DNA from: Coxiellaceae bacterium UBA1530
GTDB lineage: Bacteria; Pseudomonadota; Gammaproteobacteria; Coxiellales; Coxiellaceae
DNA: 42,347 bases
Assembly (NCBI GenBank): GCA_002323325.1
Contig: DCQA01000028.1
Span: 3,771 to 46,117, forward strand
Direction of reading: 5' to 3'
Shown here one piece after another: positions 35,088 through 42,347 of the stretch (position 1 is the stretch's first letter; each line of letters opens with the position of its first letter). The position numbers and the translations under genes are program-made. The notes below the pieces were generated by a model that ran no database searches, was not told where the DNA came from, and saw only the letters and a list, made by a program, of their open reading frames with translations.

Positions 35088-35148
35088 TTAAGTGTAGTTA
35101 TCTGTAATCGATGACAAGGGTTGACCTTTTGCGCGTATGAGAATGAGC

Positions 35149-35154
35149 TATACA
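35149..35154 (+). promoter_or_regulatory. Possible -10 element before the GT8 gene
   Basis: TATACA at 35149-35154, with TTTTGC 16 bases upstream (35127-35132), lies 38 bases before the glycosyltransferase start. Weak, by eye only. Confidence 0.25.
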
Positions 35155-35192
35155 AACGTATAGTTTTAAATCCCTGATGTCTGGAGTTAGTT

Positions 35193-36218
35193 ATGCATAA
35201 GCATGTGCTTTATTGTGCAGATCAAAATTATTTCCCTTATGTGATGGTCTCGTTACGCTCTCTGCTGGTTAATAGCCAAAAGTCTAACGAGTTCTTTGTG
35301 CATTTTTTCGTGGACAATGATGACGCATCCTCTCATCCATGGTTCGTCAAACTACAATCTGAATTTGTTTTTCAATGTCATTTTTATAATCTATCTAATT
35401 TTGATGCTTTATCTGCTGTGAGTCATCAAGGCTACTATAGCCCTTATGCTTGTGCACGTTTGTTTCTTCATGAGTTGCTTCCTGATCACGTGAATAAGGT
35501 CCTTTATCTTGATGTGGATACCTTAGTTTTGCGAGACCTTGAGTCGTTATTCCAGCTAAATATTGATGAGTACCCAATCGCTGCTGTTCAAGACTTGTCT
35601 TCTCCTAAGCGAATCACTAATCGAAGGCATCTAGGCTTGGATGAGGAGTTTTATATTAACTCTGGTGTGATGATGATCAATCTTAATCATTGGCGTCAGT
35701 GTCATATTAGCCAACTTTGGATGGACTTTATTGATCGTGATACAACAAAACAATACAGTCGAATGATGGATCAAGATTTCCTAAATGCAGTATTCGGTAG
35801 ACAAATTCAAACACTACCGCCGATTTATAATGCATTCACCCTGGTTAAGCCAATATATGAAGCCTCTGGATATACCGTATTTAATCAGCGTCATTATGCA
35901 GAATTTTTATCAACTCGTGATTTAGAAGATGAGTGTGTTATTCGTCACTTCGTTGGTAAGTATAAACCTTGGCAGTTTAAGCGTATCCTGATGTCCTTTA
36001 AGGGTAATTGTTTGGATACTATTCGTCATTTAAGATTATGGTACTCCTATCAGAGCTTTTTTATGTCAAAGAAGGATCGTATTACTTTTAACAAGCATGT
36101 TATTTTTTCTCTACCATATCGTGCTATAGCCTCTGTGATGAGTCCAACCATTATGTTTTTCAAAAGAAAGCGTATTAAGAAGTCTAGTCAAAATATTCTT
36201 GATACATCGACTCCATAA
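35193..36218 (+). CDS. Family 8 glycosyltransferase (LPS-type)
   Basis: A 341-residue retaining glycosyltransferase of the GT8 family (galactosyl- or glucosyltransferases of LPS core, related to WaaI/WaaJ and glycogenin). Visible features are an N-terminal YCADQNYFPYVMVSLRSLL, the metal-binding DVD in LYLDVDTLVL (107-109), AVQDL, YINSGVMMINLNHWR, DQDFLNAVF and the late motif HFVGKYKPW. The C-terminus is basic (KRKRIKKSS) and may touch the membrane. The ATG at 35193 follows GGAG. Outer-core LPS or capsule decoration is likely. It stands apart from any visible glycan cluster. Confidence 0.88.
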   Translation: MHKHVLYCADQNYFPYVMVSLRSLLVNSQKSNEFFVHFFVDNDDASSHPWFVKLQSEFVFQCHFYNLSNFDALSAVSHQGYYSPYACARLFLHELLPDHVNKVLYLDVDTLVLRDLESLFQLNIDEYPIAAVQDLSSPKRITNRRHLGLDEEFYINSGVMMINLNHWRQCHISQLWMDFIDRDTTKQYSRMMDQDFLNAVFGRQIQTLPPIYNAFTLVKPIYEASGYTVFNQRHYAEFLSTRDLEDECVIRHFVGKYKPWQFKRILMSFKGNCLDTIRHLRLWYSYQSFFMSKKDRITFNKHVIFSLPYRAIASVMSPTIMFFKRKRIKKSSQNILDTSTP

Positions 36219-36287
36219 TAGACCAACGTAACATATATTGTTGTGGAATTAAGCTATCGTTAGTCTATCCCTAGCGAGCTAATTTTT

Positions 36288-36317
36288 TTGCTACTGCACA
36301 CTTATCTATGCCATACT
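36288..36317 (+). promoter_or_regulatory. Putative promoter of the Ser-Asp repeat lipoprotein
   Basis: TTGCTA at 36288-36293 and CATACT at 36312-36317 are 18 bases apart; the -10 is preceded by TGC, an extended -10 feature. The gene has a strong AAGGAG ribosome binding site 35 bases further on. Confidence 0.4.
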
Positions 36318-36357
36318 CTTATCTCTGTTTTTGTTTTTCAATTAAAAGGAGATAAGG

Positions 36358-36585
36358 ATGTTATTCAGGAAGTTTTTAGTATTAGCGTGTGCATTGGTCG
36401 CTACAATTGGTTTGAGCGGTTGCGATCAAGGTTCTTCTTCTGACACAGCTCCCGCCCCAGAGGCTCAATCAGCTGAAGTCGCAACTCCTGCTGTTGATTC
36501 AGACGCTGATTCAGACTCAGATGCTGATTCAGACTCAGATGCTGATTCAGACTCAGATGATGATTCAGACTCAGATGATGACTAA
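36358..36585 (+). CDS. Small Ser-Asp repeat lipoprotein
   Basis: A 75-residue protein with a lipoprotein signal ending in the lipobox L-S-G-C (Cys near 22). A short Ala/Pro/Glu linker follows, then a highly acidic C-terminus made of D-S-D-A-D-S type repeats (about residues 49-75). The signal predicts an envelope-anchored lipoprotein exposing a polyanionic tail. Such a tail could bind calcium or other cations, as Asp-rich repeats do elsewhere, but that is inference. It has its own ribosome binding site (AAGGAG) and terminator, so it is probably a monocistronic gene. I do not recognise a named family. Confidence 0.78.
   Translation: MLFRKFLVLACALVATIGLSGCDQGSSSDTAPAPEAQSAEVATPAVDSDADSDSDADSDSDADSDSDDDSDSDDD
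36505..36576 (+). repeat. Four-copy 18-bp tandem repeat coding ADSDSD
   Basis: Units GCTGATTCAGACTCAGAT start at 36505, 36523 and 36541 and are identical. A fourth at 36559 differs only at one base (GAT for GCT). The near-identity implies recent duplication. Confidence 0.93.
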
Positions 36586-36628
36586 TAATATAGTTTTTCA
36601 ATCAGCTTTAAGCCGATTGTTACTAAAG

Positions 36629-36653
36629 CCCGACCTCAGAGTCGGGTTTTTTT
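36629..36653 (+). terminator. Rho-independent terminator
   Basis: CCCGAC (36629-36634), loop CTCAGA, GTCGGG (36641-36646), then seven T. It ends the lipoprotein transcript. Confidence 0.93.
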
Positions 36654-36734
36654 ATAGCTACGATACCCCTTGACGTGAATTAGGGTAACGATATTATGAT
36701 CATCGTGATAATCTAGCTAACCATAGTCGCTGAT

Positions 36735-37109
36735 TTATTTAAATGCAGCAAAAAATCCCGTTTCTGCAATATGAGCTTTCCAGGCTTGTTCGTAATAGCG
36801 ATAGAGTTCGTCACTGATGTTAAAGCCTTGATGTCGAAGTAACTCTGCTCCCTGGTGGCTTTGGTAGAGTGTTTTGAGTTTTTTAGTTAGTTGTTGATCT
36901 TTCCCGGTATATACTAAGACTAACCGTCGGGCTTCCTCCATAAAAGGGGCTGTTTGTTCATTTTCAGCCGGCACATGGTTTATCCTTAAGGTGTTTAGTC
37001 CATTAAACACCGCTTCCCATCGTTCTCCGTATTCCTCAGCTTCTTCATGCTTGATGATGTTGTCTTTAATGGTGTTCATTTCCTGACGAGTAAATATTTT
37101 TTCTATCAT
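36735..37109 (-). CDS. TipAS-domain-like protein
   Basis: A 124-residue soluble, mostly helical protein. EEYGERWEAVF in the N-terminal third, EEARRLVLVYTGKDQQLTKKL in the middle, and LRHQGFNISDELYRYYEQA near the end resemble the ligand-binding TipAS domain (seen in TipA-type regulators, where it binds thiopeptides). The MerR-type DNA-binding part is absent, so this is a free-standing domain. Its ligand is unknown. The start at 37109 has GGAG upstream on the minus strand. Family call is tentative. Confidence 0.6.
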   Translation of the reverse strand: MIEKIFTRQEMNTIKDNIIKHEEAEEYGERWEAVFNGLNTLRINHVPAENEQTAPFMEEARRLVLVYTGKDQQLTKKLKTLYQSHQGAELLRHQGFNISDELYRYYEQAWKAHIAETGFFAAFK

Positions 37110-37297
37110 TGATCCGTCTCCATGGTTAATTATCATCCATATCTAATTGCTGACTATACTGCATTGATTGAGTTAATTTATGAAAAAAATGTCATCATGC
37201 TACTATCATAAATTTGGAAAAATATTTTTCATCATAGAGAGTATTAGCGAGCAGTAAGTTGTATATTTTCTCCATGTCATAGATTAACCAGGCCTGG

Positions 37298-37783
37298 CTA
37301 ATTTAATAAAGCTAATGTGATATTAAGTACCATCGCAAAGCTGACCCAGGCAGTATAAGGCAATAGTAGATAGGTGACACAGCGATGTGATGGTGCAGCA
37401 CGAACTAGTAAAATAATTAAGCAAATCCAGAGTAGAGATATGGTAGCTGCTGCTAGACTGATCTGATGAAAGCCAAAAAAGATGGGAGACCAGATCAGAT
37501 TTAGGATGAACTGTATCACAAATAATTTAAATAGAAGGCTAGCTTGATTTCTTTGGGACCACAGGTAGCCTGCAGTAACACCTATCATAATATAGAGTAG
37601 AGTCCATACTGGGCCAAACAGCCAAGAGGGGGGAGTAAAGCTAGGTTGTTGGAGTTCTTGGTACCAGGTATTTGGTCCGCTACCTGAGAAATATCCGGAT
37701 AACATACCCAGCAGTAAGCAAACGATGATACCAATGACATAGTTTGGCCATTTTTTAGTCCGATTGGATTCATAAGTTGCCAT
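37298..37783 (-). CDS. tspO: TspO/MBR family tryptophan-rich membrane protein
   Basis: A 161-residue protein with five membrane segments. It has the family pattern WYQELQQPSFTPPSWLFGPVWTLLY, then LNLIWSPIFFGFHQISLA and LPYTAWVSFA. TspO proteins bind porphyrins and related ligands in the outer or inner membrane and are associated with stress and tetrapyrrole handling. I prefer the ATG at 37783 to a TTG nine codons upstream. Its neighbours (TipAS-like protein, kinase-like protein) give no functional link. Confidence 0.92.
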   Translation of the reverse strand: MATYESNRTKKWPNYVIGIIVCLLLGMLSGYFSGSGPNTWYQELQQPSFTPPSWLFGPVWTLLYIMIGVTAGYLWSQRNQASLLFKLFVIQFILNLIWSPIFFGFHQISLAAATISLLWICLIILLVRAAPSHRCVTYLLLPYTAWVSFAMVLNITLALLN

Positions 37784-37919
37784 AATTAATTTTACCTTAA
37801 TAGAAACCAATCTTATTTTACAAATAAACTATATCAAATAACAATCATATTAGTGATTGTTCATATGTCAGCTTGCTCAGTTCACGCTGGTTGGGACACA
37901 GTGTTATAGAGTGAGAACG

Positions 37920-39326
37920 ATGACGCCACAGAAAGATTATAATACCGATCACTTTGCTGGATGGCTCTTAATTACTAACCTTGAGTTGTTTCTCGCAGTG
38001 GATAATTTAGAGAATACTGGTGATTCGTTACAAGACACTATTTTGGGTAAGCTTGTCGCTGCAGGTTATTATGGTCGAGTCTATGTTGATGATCAAAATT
38101 CTCGGGCCTATAAAATTGTACAATGCTCATCGGATGGTGATCAGGAGCGCATTGACAAGGAGGTGGGTCAACTAAAGGCATTAGGACAGTTGCGTGATAT
38201 ACCGATAGAAAAACAGGCTTATGTATCGACACTTCAAGGGGAGAGTGTTTTTGCAATGCAAACACTGTCTGCATTGAATGCTGTTCGATCTGATTTGTTC
38301 GAATATTTGCAGTTTTATAAGACGATAAGGCACTATAAGAACAGTCCGGAGTTGCGCATTATATTACTAATGTTTATATCACATATGTCTGATCTTATTA
38401 CTCAGGTTGTCAGTGCAATGCAATTTGCCCATGGTAAATCGATTTTTCATGGCGATTTAAAGCCAGAAAATATTCTATTGTCCATATCATATGATGGCCG
38501 ATTACAAGCTATGGTTTGTGATTGGGGTGGCGGTGATGATAAAACTACGGGTTATTTCTTCTGCCGAACAAAGCTCGATCATAAAGATGATGTGACTGAT
38601 AAAGCTGTATCGAAGGCACAGGATGTGTATGGTTTTATAAGAACGCTTAAGGTAGATTGCTTCGTAGAGATATACCAATGCCTAAAAAAATCGATACGCG
38701 AGGCCTTGCCCTTATCCTTTCTTTTGAAAAAGTTACTCGAATGTAATGCAGTTAAACAAATGGGGGAGTTGGGCTTTCATACAGGATATCCACACATATT
38801 AGGAACATTTGATGATTTAATGCAGTCAATTAACGAACTGAATAGGGTTGATAGAGAAAATATGAGTTCTACGCTCAATAGTATCAAGAAATTACTCTCC
38901 ACTAAACTGCATTCATCACATTCTAAAGCGGTTCAATTAGAATGGTTAACTCTGGCTGAATATTACTGGAGAATTAAGGCAGATTTAGATCCAGCTTATC
39001 TTACGAATGCTCTAAATGGTATCAGTGAATGGTGTGTAGAAAGTAACAGGGATGCTTCTATTCAGGATATCAAAGTATCGATTAGAGCTTATCAAGACCA
39101 GTCTAATTCAGCGTGGTCTTGTTGCTTTCGAGGCAAGATTGGACGAGAGCGTGCAGAGAAGTTACAGCAAGATATTGATAACTTAAAAACCGCATCAGGT
39201 GTTCATGAAGCAGTGAAGCGTACCTGTGAGTCATATACAGGTTTTTGGTCTGGATCATTGAAAAGTTATTTAGAAACAAAAGTGGTCCCAGTAGAGGCCA
39301 AGCCATTAAACTCTTCTTGTGTTTGA
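37920..39326 (+). CDS. Eukaryote-like Ser/Thr protein kinase homologue with altered catalytic motifs
   Basis: A protein of about 468 residues (ATG 37920; an in-frame TTG at 37857 would add 21). The kinase landmarks are in order. A glycine loop AAGYYGRVYV lies at about 46-55, with a lysine in AYKIV near 65 and a glutamate in KEVGQL near 81. The catalytic loop HGDLKPENILL is near 177-187 (HGD in place of HRD). The metal motif DWGGG is near 201-205 (DWG in place of DFG), and an alpha-F-like AQDVYGF follows. All residues needed for ATP and metal binding remain, so activity is possible. The C-terminal 200 residues are unrecognised. No PASTA domain or membrane segment is seen, so it differs from PknB-type kinases. 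It could be a secreted effector or a stress kinase; it lies alone, divergent from tspO. Confidence 0.78.
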   Translation: MTPQKDYNTDHFAGWLLITNLELFLAVDNLENTGDSLQDTILGKLVAAGYYGRVYVDDQNSRAYKIVQCSSDGDQERIDKEVGQLKALGQLRDIPIEKQAYVSTLQGESVFAMQTLSALNAVRSDLFEYLQFYKTIRHYKNSPELRIILLMFISHMSDLITQVVSAMQFAHGKSIFHGDLKPENILLSISYDGRLQAMVCDWGGGDDKTTGYFFCRTKLDHKDDVTDKAVSKAQDVYGFIRTLKVDCFVEIYQCLKKSIREALPLSFLLKKLLECNAVKQMGELGFHTGYPHILGTFDDLMQSINELNRVDRENMSSTLNSIKKLLSTKLHSSHSKAVQLEWLTLAEYYWRIKADLDPAYLTNALNGISEWCVESNRDASIQDIKVSIRAYQDQSNSAWSCCFRGKIGRERAEKLQQDIDNLKTASGVHEAVKRTCESYTGFWSGSLKSYLETKVVPVEAKPLNSSCV

Positions 39327-39464
39327 GTTTGTTAAAGTAGATATCGCTCTTTTTCTATCTCAAGGGCTAGCTATGCCAATGTGCATAATAGTTATAAAAT
39401 TTGATTGTGCATATGAAGTCTTATTGGATTGCCCAAAAAGCATACCTAATCTTTATTGACTGCA

Positions 39465-41129
39465 TTAAATACCTAGTAACTCTTTTGCTCCTGATTTTGT
39501 GACTTCTGTGATTGATGTTCCACCCATCAGTCGTGCTATTTCATTAACGCGTTGATCGATTTCTAGCTGCGTGATAGTGGCTGTTGTGGTGTGTGTATCT
39601 TTTTGTTTCGATACTAAGTAGTGATGTTGTGCGAGGGCTGCTACTTGGGGTAGATGTGTGATGCATAGTACTTGTGTCTGTCGGCCTAATTGTTGCAGAG
39701 CATTTCCAACGATAGATGCAGTCTTTCCACTAATGCCGGTATCAACTTCATCAAAAATCATCGTAGGTGTGTGTTGTTGGTCAGCCAATAGTATATGTAG
39801 AGCTAGACTGAGTCGTGATAATTCACCTCCTGAAGCAACCTGTTGAATGGCACCTTTAGGTGAACCAGGATTGGTGGATACGGTGAATACAATATTTTCG
39901 TGGCCATGAATACTGATCTTATCGGTATCTGTTTGTAGGTGGATCTGAAACTCTCCCCCTTCCATAGCTAATGTTTGCATGTGGGTTGTCATGGCTTTAC
40001 TGAGTGTGTTGGCTGCGCTACGGCGTCGTTGGGTGAGTGTGTCAGCCAGTGTGTGATATTCCGTGGTAATAATATCTAGTGTTTTCATTAATTCACATAA
40101 GGTGTCATCGATATGTTCTAATTCATTGACCTTATGTTGGAGTGAGGCACGTACAGCATCTAATTGCTCAGGTGTTGTGTGATGTTTGCGTGCAAGTTCA
40201 TGGATCCAGCTAAGTCGCTGGTCAAGCATATCGATTTCATCCACTGGGATATCGACGGATTGATAATATTGTTGAAGTTCTTGTATAGCCTCCTGTAAAT
40301 GAATATTCGCTGTATTGAGAAGTGTCTGGATATTATCCATAGACTTATCTTGAAAGCTCAGTTGACTAAGGTGTTGTTGTGCTTGTTGAATTAAGCTGTC
40401 AGCAGCGTGTTCTTCATTTGTACTTGTTAGAGACAGTGCTTGTTGAATCGAACTTTTAATGTGTTTAGCTTGATGAAGTTTTTGATGTTGCTCAGATAAT
40501 GTATTCCATTCGTTAATTTGCAAGTTTAATTGATCTAATTCATTGAGTTGATAGGTGAGGAGTTCTAGCTGTTGTTCGCGATTAGGAAGTTTGCTGTTGA
40601 GTAGTTCAATATCAGACTGAATGGCTAGCCAGCGTTGGTAAACAGAATGAAGACTATGGAGTATCTCTTTGTTCTGTGCATAGCTATCAACAGCCTGTCT
40701 TTGATAATCTGTTTTTAAAAGCGCGCGTTGTAATTGTTGACTGTGGATTTGTATCAAGAGAGGAGCAAGCTCACGTATCAAGTTGAGTGGGCAAGGCATT
40801 CCGTTGATGGTCGCTCGTGATCGACCTTCTGTAGTCAATGTTCGTTGTAATATGCATTGGTTGTCTTCAGTGTCAATATCATTATCAGCTAACCAGGTTT
40901 GTGCATCACTATTGTTACTAATATTGAATGTCGCTGTAATTGTTGCACGATCATGATTTGGTCGGATCATTTGGCCTTCTGCTCTGTGCCCAAGCGCGAG
41001 ACACAGTGCATCAACCCACACGGATTTTCCTGCACCTGTCTCACCTGTGATAGCAATAAATCCGTTTTGACATTCGAGTGATAAAGAGTCAACAACCACA
41101 AAGTGTTTAATGTGAAGATGCTCAAGCAT
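39465..41129 (-). CDS. recN: DNA repair protein RecN
   Basis: A 554-residue SMC-like ATPase of double-strand break repair, the length of E. coli RecN (553). Walker A GETGAGKSV lies near 30-38. Long coiled coils run from about 150 to 360. The C-terminal half has the ABC signature region VASGGELSRLSLAL, Walker B MIFDEVDTGISG and the switch HLPQVAALAQ. It follows nadK by two bases on the same strand, the order usual in gammaproteobacteria. Confidence 0.97.
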   Translation of the reverse strand: MLEHLHIKHFVVVDSLSLECQNGFIAITGETGAGKSVWVDALCLALGHRAEGQMIRPNHDRATITATFNISNNSDAQTWLADNDIDTEDNQCILQRTLTTEGRSRATINGMPCPLNLIRELAPLLIQIHSQQLQRALLKTDYQRQAVDSYAQNKEILHSLHSVYQRWLAIQSDIELLNSKLPNREQQLELLTYQLNELDQLNLQINEWNTLSEQHQKLHQAKHIKSSIQQALSLTSTNEEHAADSLIQQAQQHLSQLSFQDKSMDNIQTLLNTANIHLQEAIQELQQYYQSVDIPVDEIDMLDQRLSWIHELARKHHTTPEQLDAVRASLQHKVNELEHIDDTLCELMKTLDIITTEYHTLADTLTQRRRSAANTLSKAMTTHMQTLAMEGGEFQIHLQTDTDKISIHGHENIVFTVSTNPGSPKGAIQQVASGGELSRLSLALHILLADQQHTPTMIFDEVDTGISGKTASIVGNALQQLGRQTQVLCITHLPQVAALAQHHYLVSKQKDTHTTTATITQLEIDQRVNEIARLMGGTSITEVTKSGAKELLGI

Positions 41130-41131
41130 AA

Positions 41132-42013
41132 TTATCTCCGAGACGCTTGTTTTTCCCAGCCTAGTTTGGTGCGTAATGTTTCAAAGTAGTTATAGTTACA
41201 GGGGTGAATCAGTTGTAATGTTTGTGAATGTTTTCTGATGTGTATCGTTGACCCAGGATCGACATTAATTCGAGAGATGCCGTCGTTGCAGAGACATGGA
41301 GATTTAGTATTGCTAGGCTCGATGTATAGTGAAATGTTTCCATTAGCTGGGATGACAATCGGACGACTGCTGAGCGTGTGTGGAAACATTGGAACTAGTA
41401 CAGTGGCATCAAGTCCCGGTTGAACGATAGGCCCGCCACCGGATAGCGCATAGGCTGTTGAGCCAGTTGGTGTTGCACAAATCATACCATCAGCACACTG
41501 ATGATAAAGTAGCTCATTGTTGACGCGCGTTTCGAACTCAATCATATGAGTGGTATCTGTCGGTGTCAGTACAAGGTCATTCAGAGCTAAAATAGGTCGC
41601 TCCTTTTGATTATTGATGGTTGCTGCTAAAAAAGACCGCGTTTCAGTTAAATACTGACCATGTAAAATATTGTTAATGTCATCCATCGCATTAGGCGAGA
41701 TGTCTGTCAAAAAACCAAGTCTACCTCGGTTGATACCAAGAATAGGTATTTGATTGGTGAGTGCAGTGTGTGCCGCTGTGATCATACTACCATCACCACC
41801 AACAACGATGATTAAATCGATATTTTTTGGCAGGTTGTCTATCTCTGCTGTATCACGATGCGTAATGAAGTATCGAGTCGCTGTTCTCTCCTCAAAGGTA
41901 ACTGAGACTGATAGCTCTTTGAGATGGTTGATAAGAAGATTGAGTGTATCAGAGACACCTTTCAGGCTAGACGTGCCGATGAGGAAGATATGTTGGAAGC
42001 GTTGTTGGGACAT
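41132..42013 (-). CDS. nadK: NAD kinase
   Basis: A 293-residue enzyme that phosphorylates NAD to NADP with ATP. Conserved GGDGSMI, GINRGRLGFLTDI, ALNDLVLT, the glycine-rich CATPTGSTAYALSGGGPI and LSSRPIVIP are present. I use the ATG at 42013, which gives the family's normal length; ATGs at 42028 and 42055 would add residues without any ribosome binding site. It is divergent from grpE and leads into recN, the common arrangement. Confidence 0.96.
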   Translation of the reverse strand: MSQQRFQHIFLIGTSSLKGVSDTLNLLINHLKELSVSVTFEERTATRYFITHRDTAEIDNLPKNIDLIIVVGGDGSMITAAHTALTNQIPILGINRGRLGFLTDISPNAMDDINNILHGQYLTETRSFLAATINNQKERPILALNDLVLTPTDTTHMIEFETRVNNELLYHQCADGMICATPTGSTAYALSGGGPIVQPGLDATVLVPMFPHTLSSRPIVIPANGNISLYIEPSNTKSPCLCNDGISRINVDPGSTIHIRKHSQTLQLIHPCNYNYFETLRTKLGWEKQASRR

Positions 42014-42202
42014 GATTATTGTCTTCATACAAAATAATTGATTTAAGAATATCATTATTCAATTGAGCTAGGTAGCGTTCTTTGGGATTCCATTATTTTG
42101 ATATTCTGTCTTATTTTAAAAGGAGTCTGTTTTAGTCATATTTTCTCAATAAGGCATGGATGTTATCTCAATAGATAGCCTTTTTTTACAGGGTTACTGG
42201 GG

Positions 42203-42230
42203 TTGAATAATGGTAGGGAATAGCTATAGT
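42203..42230 (+). promoter_or_regulatory. Putative sigma70-type promoter of grpE
   Basis: TTGAAT at 42203-42208 and TATAGT at 42225-42230 are 16 bases apart, 42 bases before the start. The -35 TTGAA core could also be part of a heat-shock promoter, but I see no CCCCAT-type -10 at the right distance. Confidence 0.4.
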
Positions 42231-42271
42231 ACGAATTAACTAAAGAACGGCGTTTTATTCGGGAGAGCAAA

Positions 42272-42347
42272 ATGAGTGAAGATCAAAAAGTAGATGCGGA
42301 AAATAAATGGCAGCAATTTGCTGAGCAACAGGAGCAACAGGAGCAAC
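42272..42347 (+). CDS. grpE: Nucleotide exchange factor GrpE, N-terminal fragment (cut by window edge)
   Basis: Only the first 25 codons lie in the window: an acidic, Gln/Glu-rich start with repeated E-Q-Q units (coding GAGCAACAG repeats). The ATG follows GGGAGAG. The identification rests on position, divergent from nadK-recN, where grpE sits in many gammaproteobacteria, and on the acidic disordered N-terminus typical of GrpE. The diagnostic domain is outside the window. Confidence 0.6.
   Translation, partial: MSEDQKVDAENKWQQFAEQQEQQEQ

Noticed and set aside
36505..36576. Tandem repeats considered as a CRISPR-like array
   Set aside because: Units are contiguous, 18 bases and in frame within a coding region; there are no spacers.

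Overview
The window is chromosomal DNA from a gammaproteobacterium with modest GC content; the genus cannot be named from the sequence. The class call rests on gene neighbourhoods typical of that group: yibN-grxC-secB-gpsA, envC-ctpA, lepA-rnc-era-recO, accA-tilS, ampE next to aceE-aceF-lpd, and nadK-recN divergent from grpE. No tRNA, rRNA, transposase, integrase, phage gene or CRISPR array was recognised. Most genes are housekeeping genes, interrupted by accessory genes. Some of those (a eukaryote-like kinase, a membrane-anchored nucleotidyltransferase-like protein, a lysine-repeat chromatin-like protein, thiamine salvage) would fit a host-associated lifestyle, but that is inference.

Layout. 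1-3.0 kb: a DUF6580 membrane protein (minus), then a dicarboxylate/amino-acid symporter translationally linked to a short-chain dehydrogenase. 3.1-5.2 kb: a 690-residue unrecognised protein with a coiled coil, membrane segments and a C-terminal nucleotidyltransferase-like active site. 5.2-12.0 kb (all minus): a TPP riboswitch, a PQ-loop membrane protein, thiamine pyrophosphokinase, envC, ctpA and a poly-gamma-glutamate set pgsB-pgsC-pgsW. 12.1-18.9 kb: a Sad-like aldehyde dehydrogenase, rhodanese-grxC-secB-gpsA, a convergent GNAT gene, recJ, ychJ and trpR. 19-26.5 kb: accA-tilS, two small orphan genes, then lepA-rnc-era-recO without lepB. 26.5-29.2 kb: a 15-heptad lysine-rich protein with an AT-hook-like tail, an RCK-less cation/proton antiporter and ampE. 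29.4-35.1 kb: the complete pyruvate dehydrogenase set aceE-aceF-lpd. 35.2-39.3 kb: a GT8 glycosyltransferase, a Ser-Asp repeat lipoprotein, a TipAS-like protein, TspO and a degenerate Ser/Thr-kinase-like protein. 39.5-42.3 kb: recN and nadK (minus), with the first 76 bases of grpE running off the right edge.

How the genes fit together. The riboswitch operon would import thiamine or a related compound and convert thiamine to TPP, the cofactor of AceE encoded further on. SecB, GpsA, AccA, EnvC, CtpA, PgsBCW, the GT8 enzyme and AmpE all concern the envelope. RecJ, RecO and RecN are separate recombination-repair functions. The items most worth a second look are the compact TPP-riboswitch/PQ-loop operon, the Pgs operon lacking PgsA, the kinase-like and nucleotidyltransferase-like orphans, and the two repeat-built proteins.
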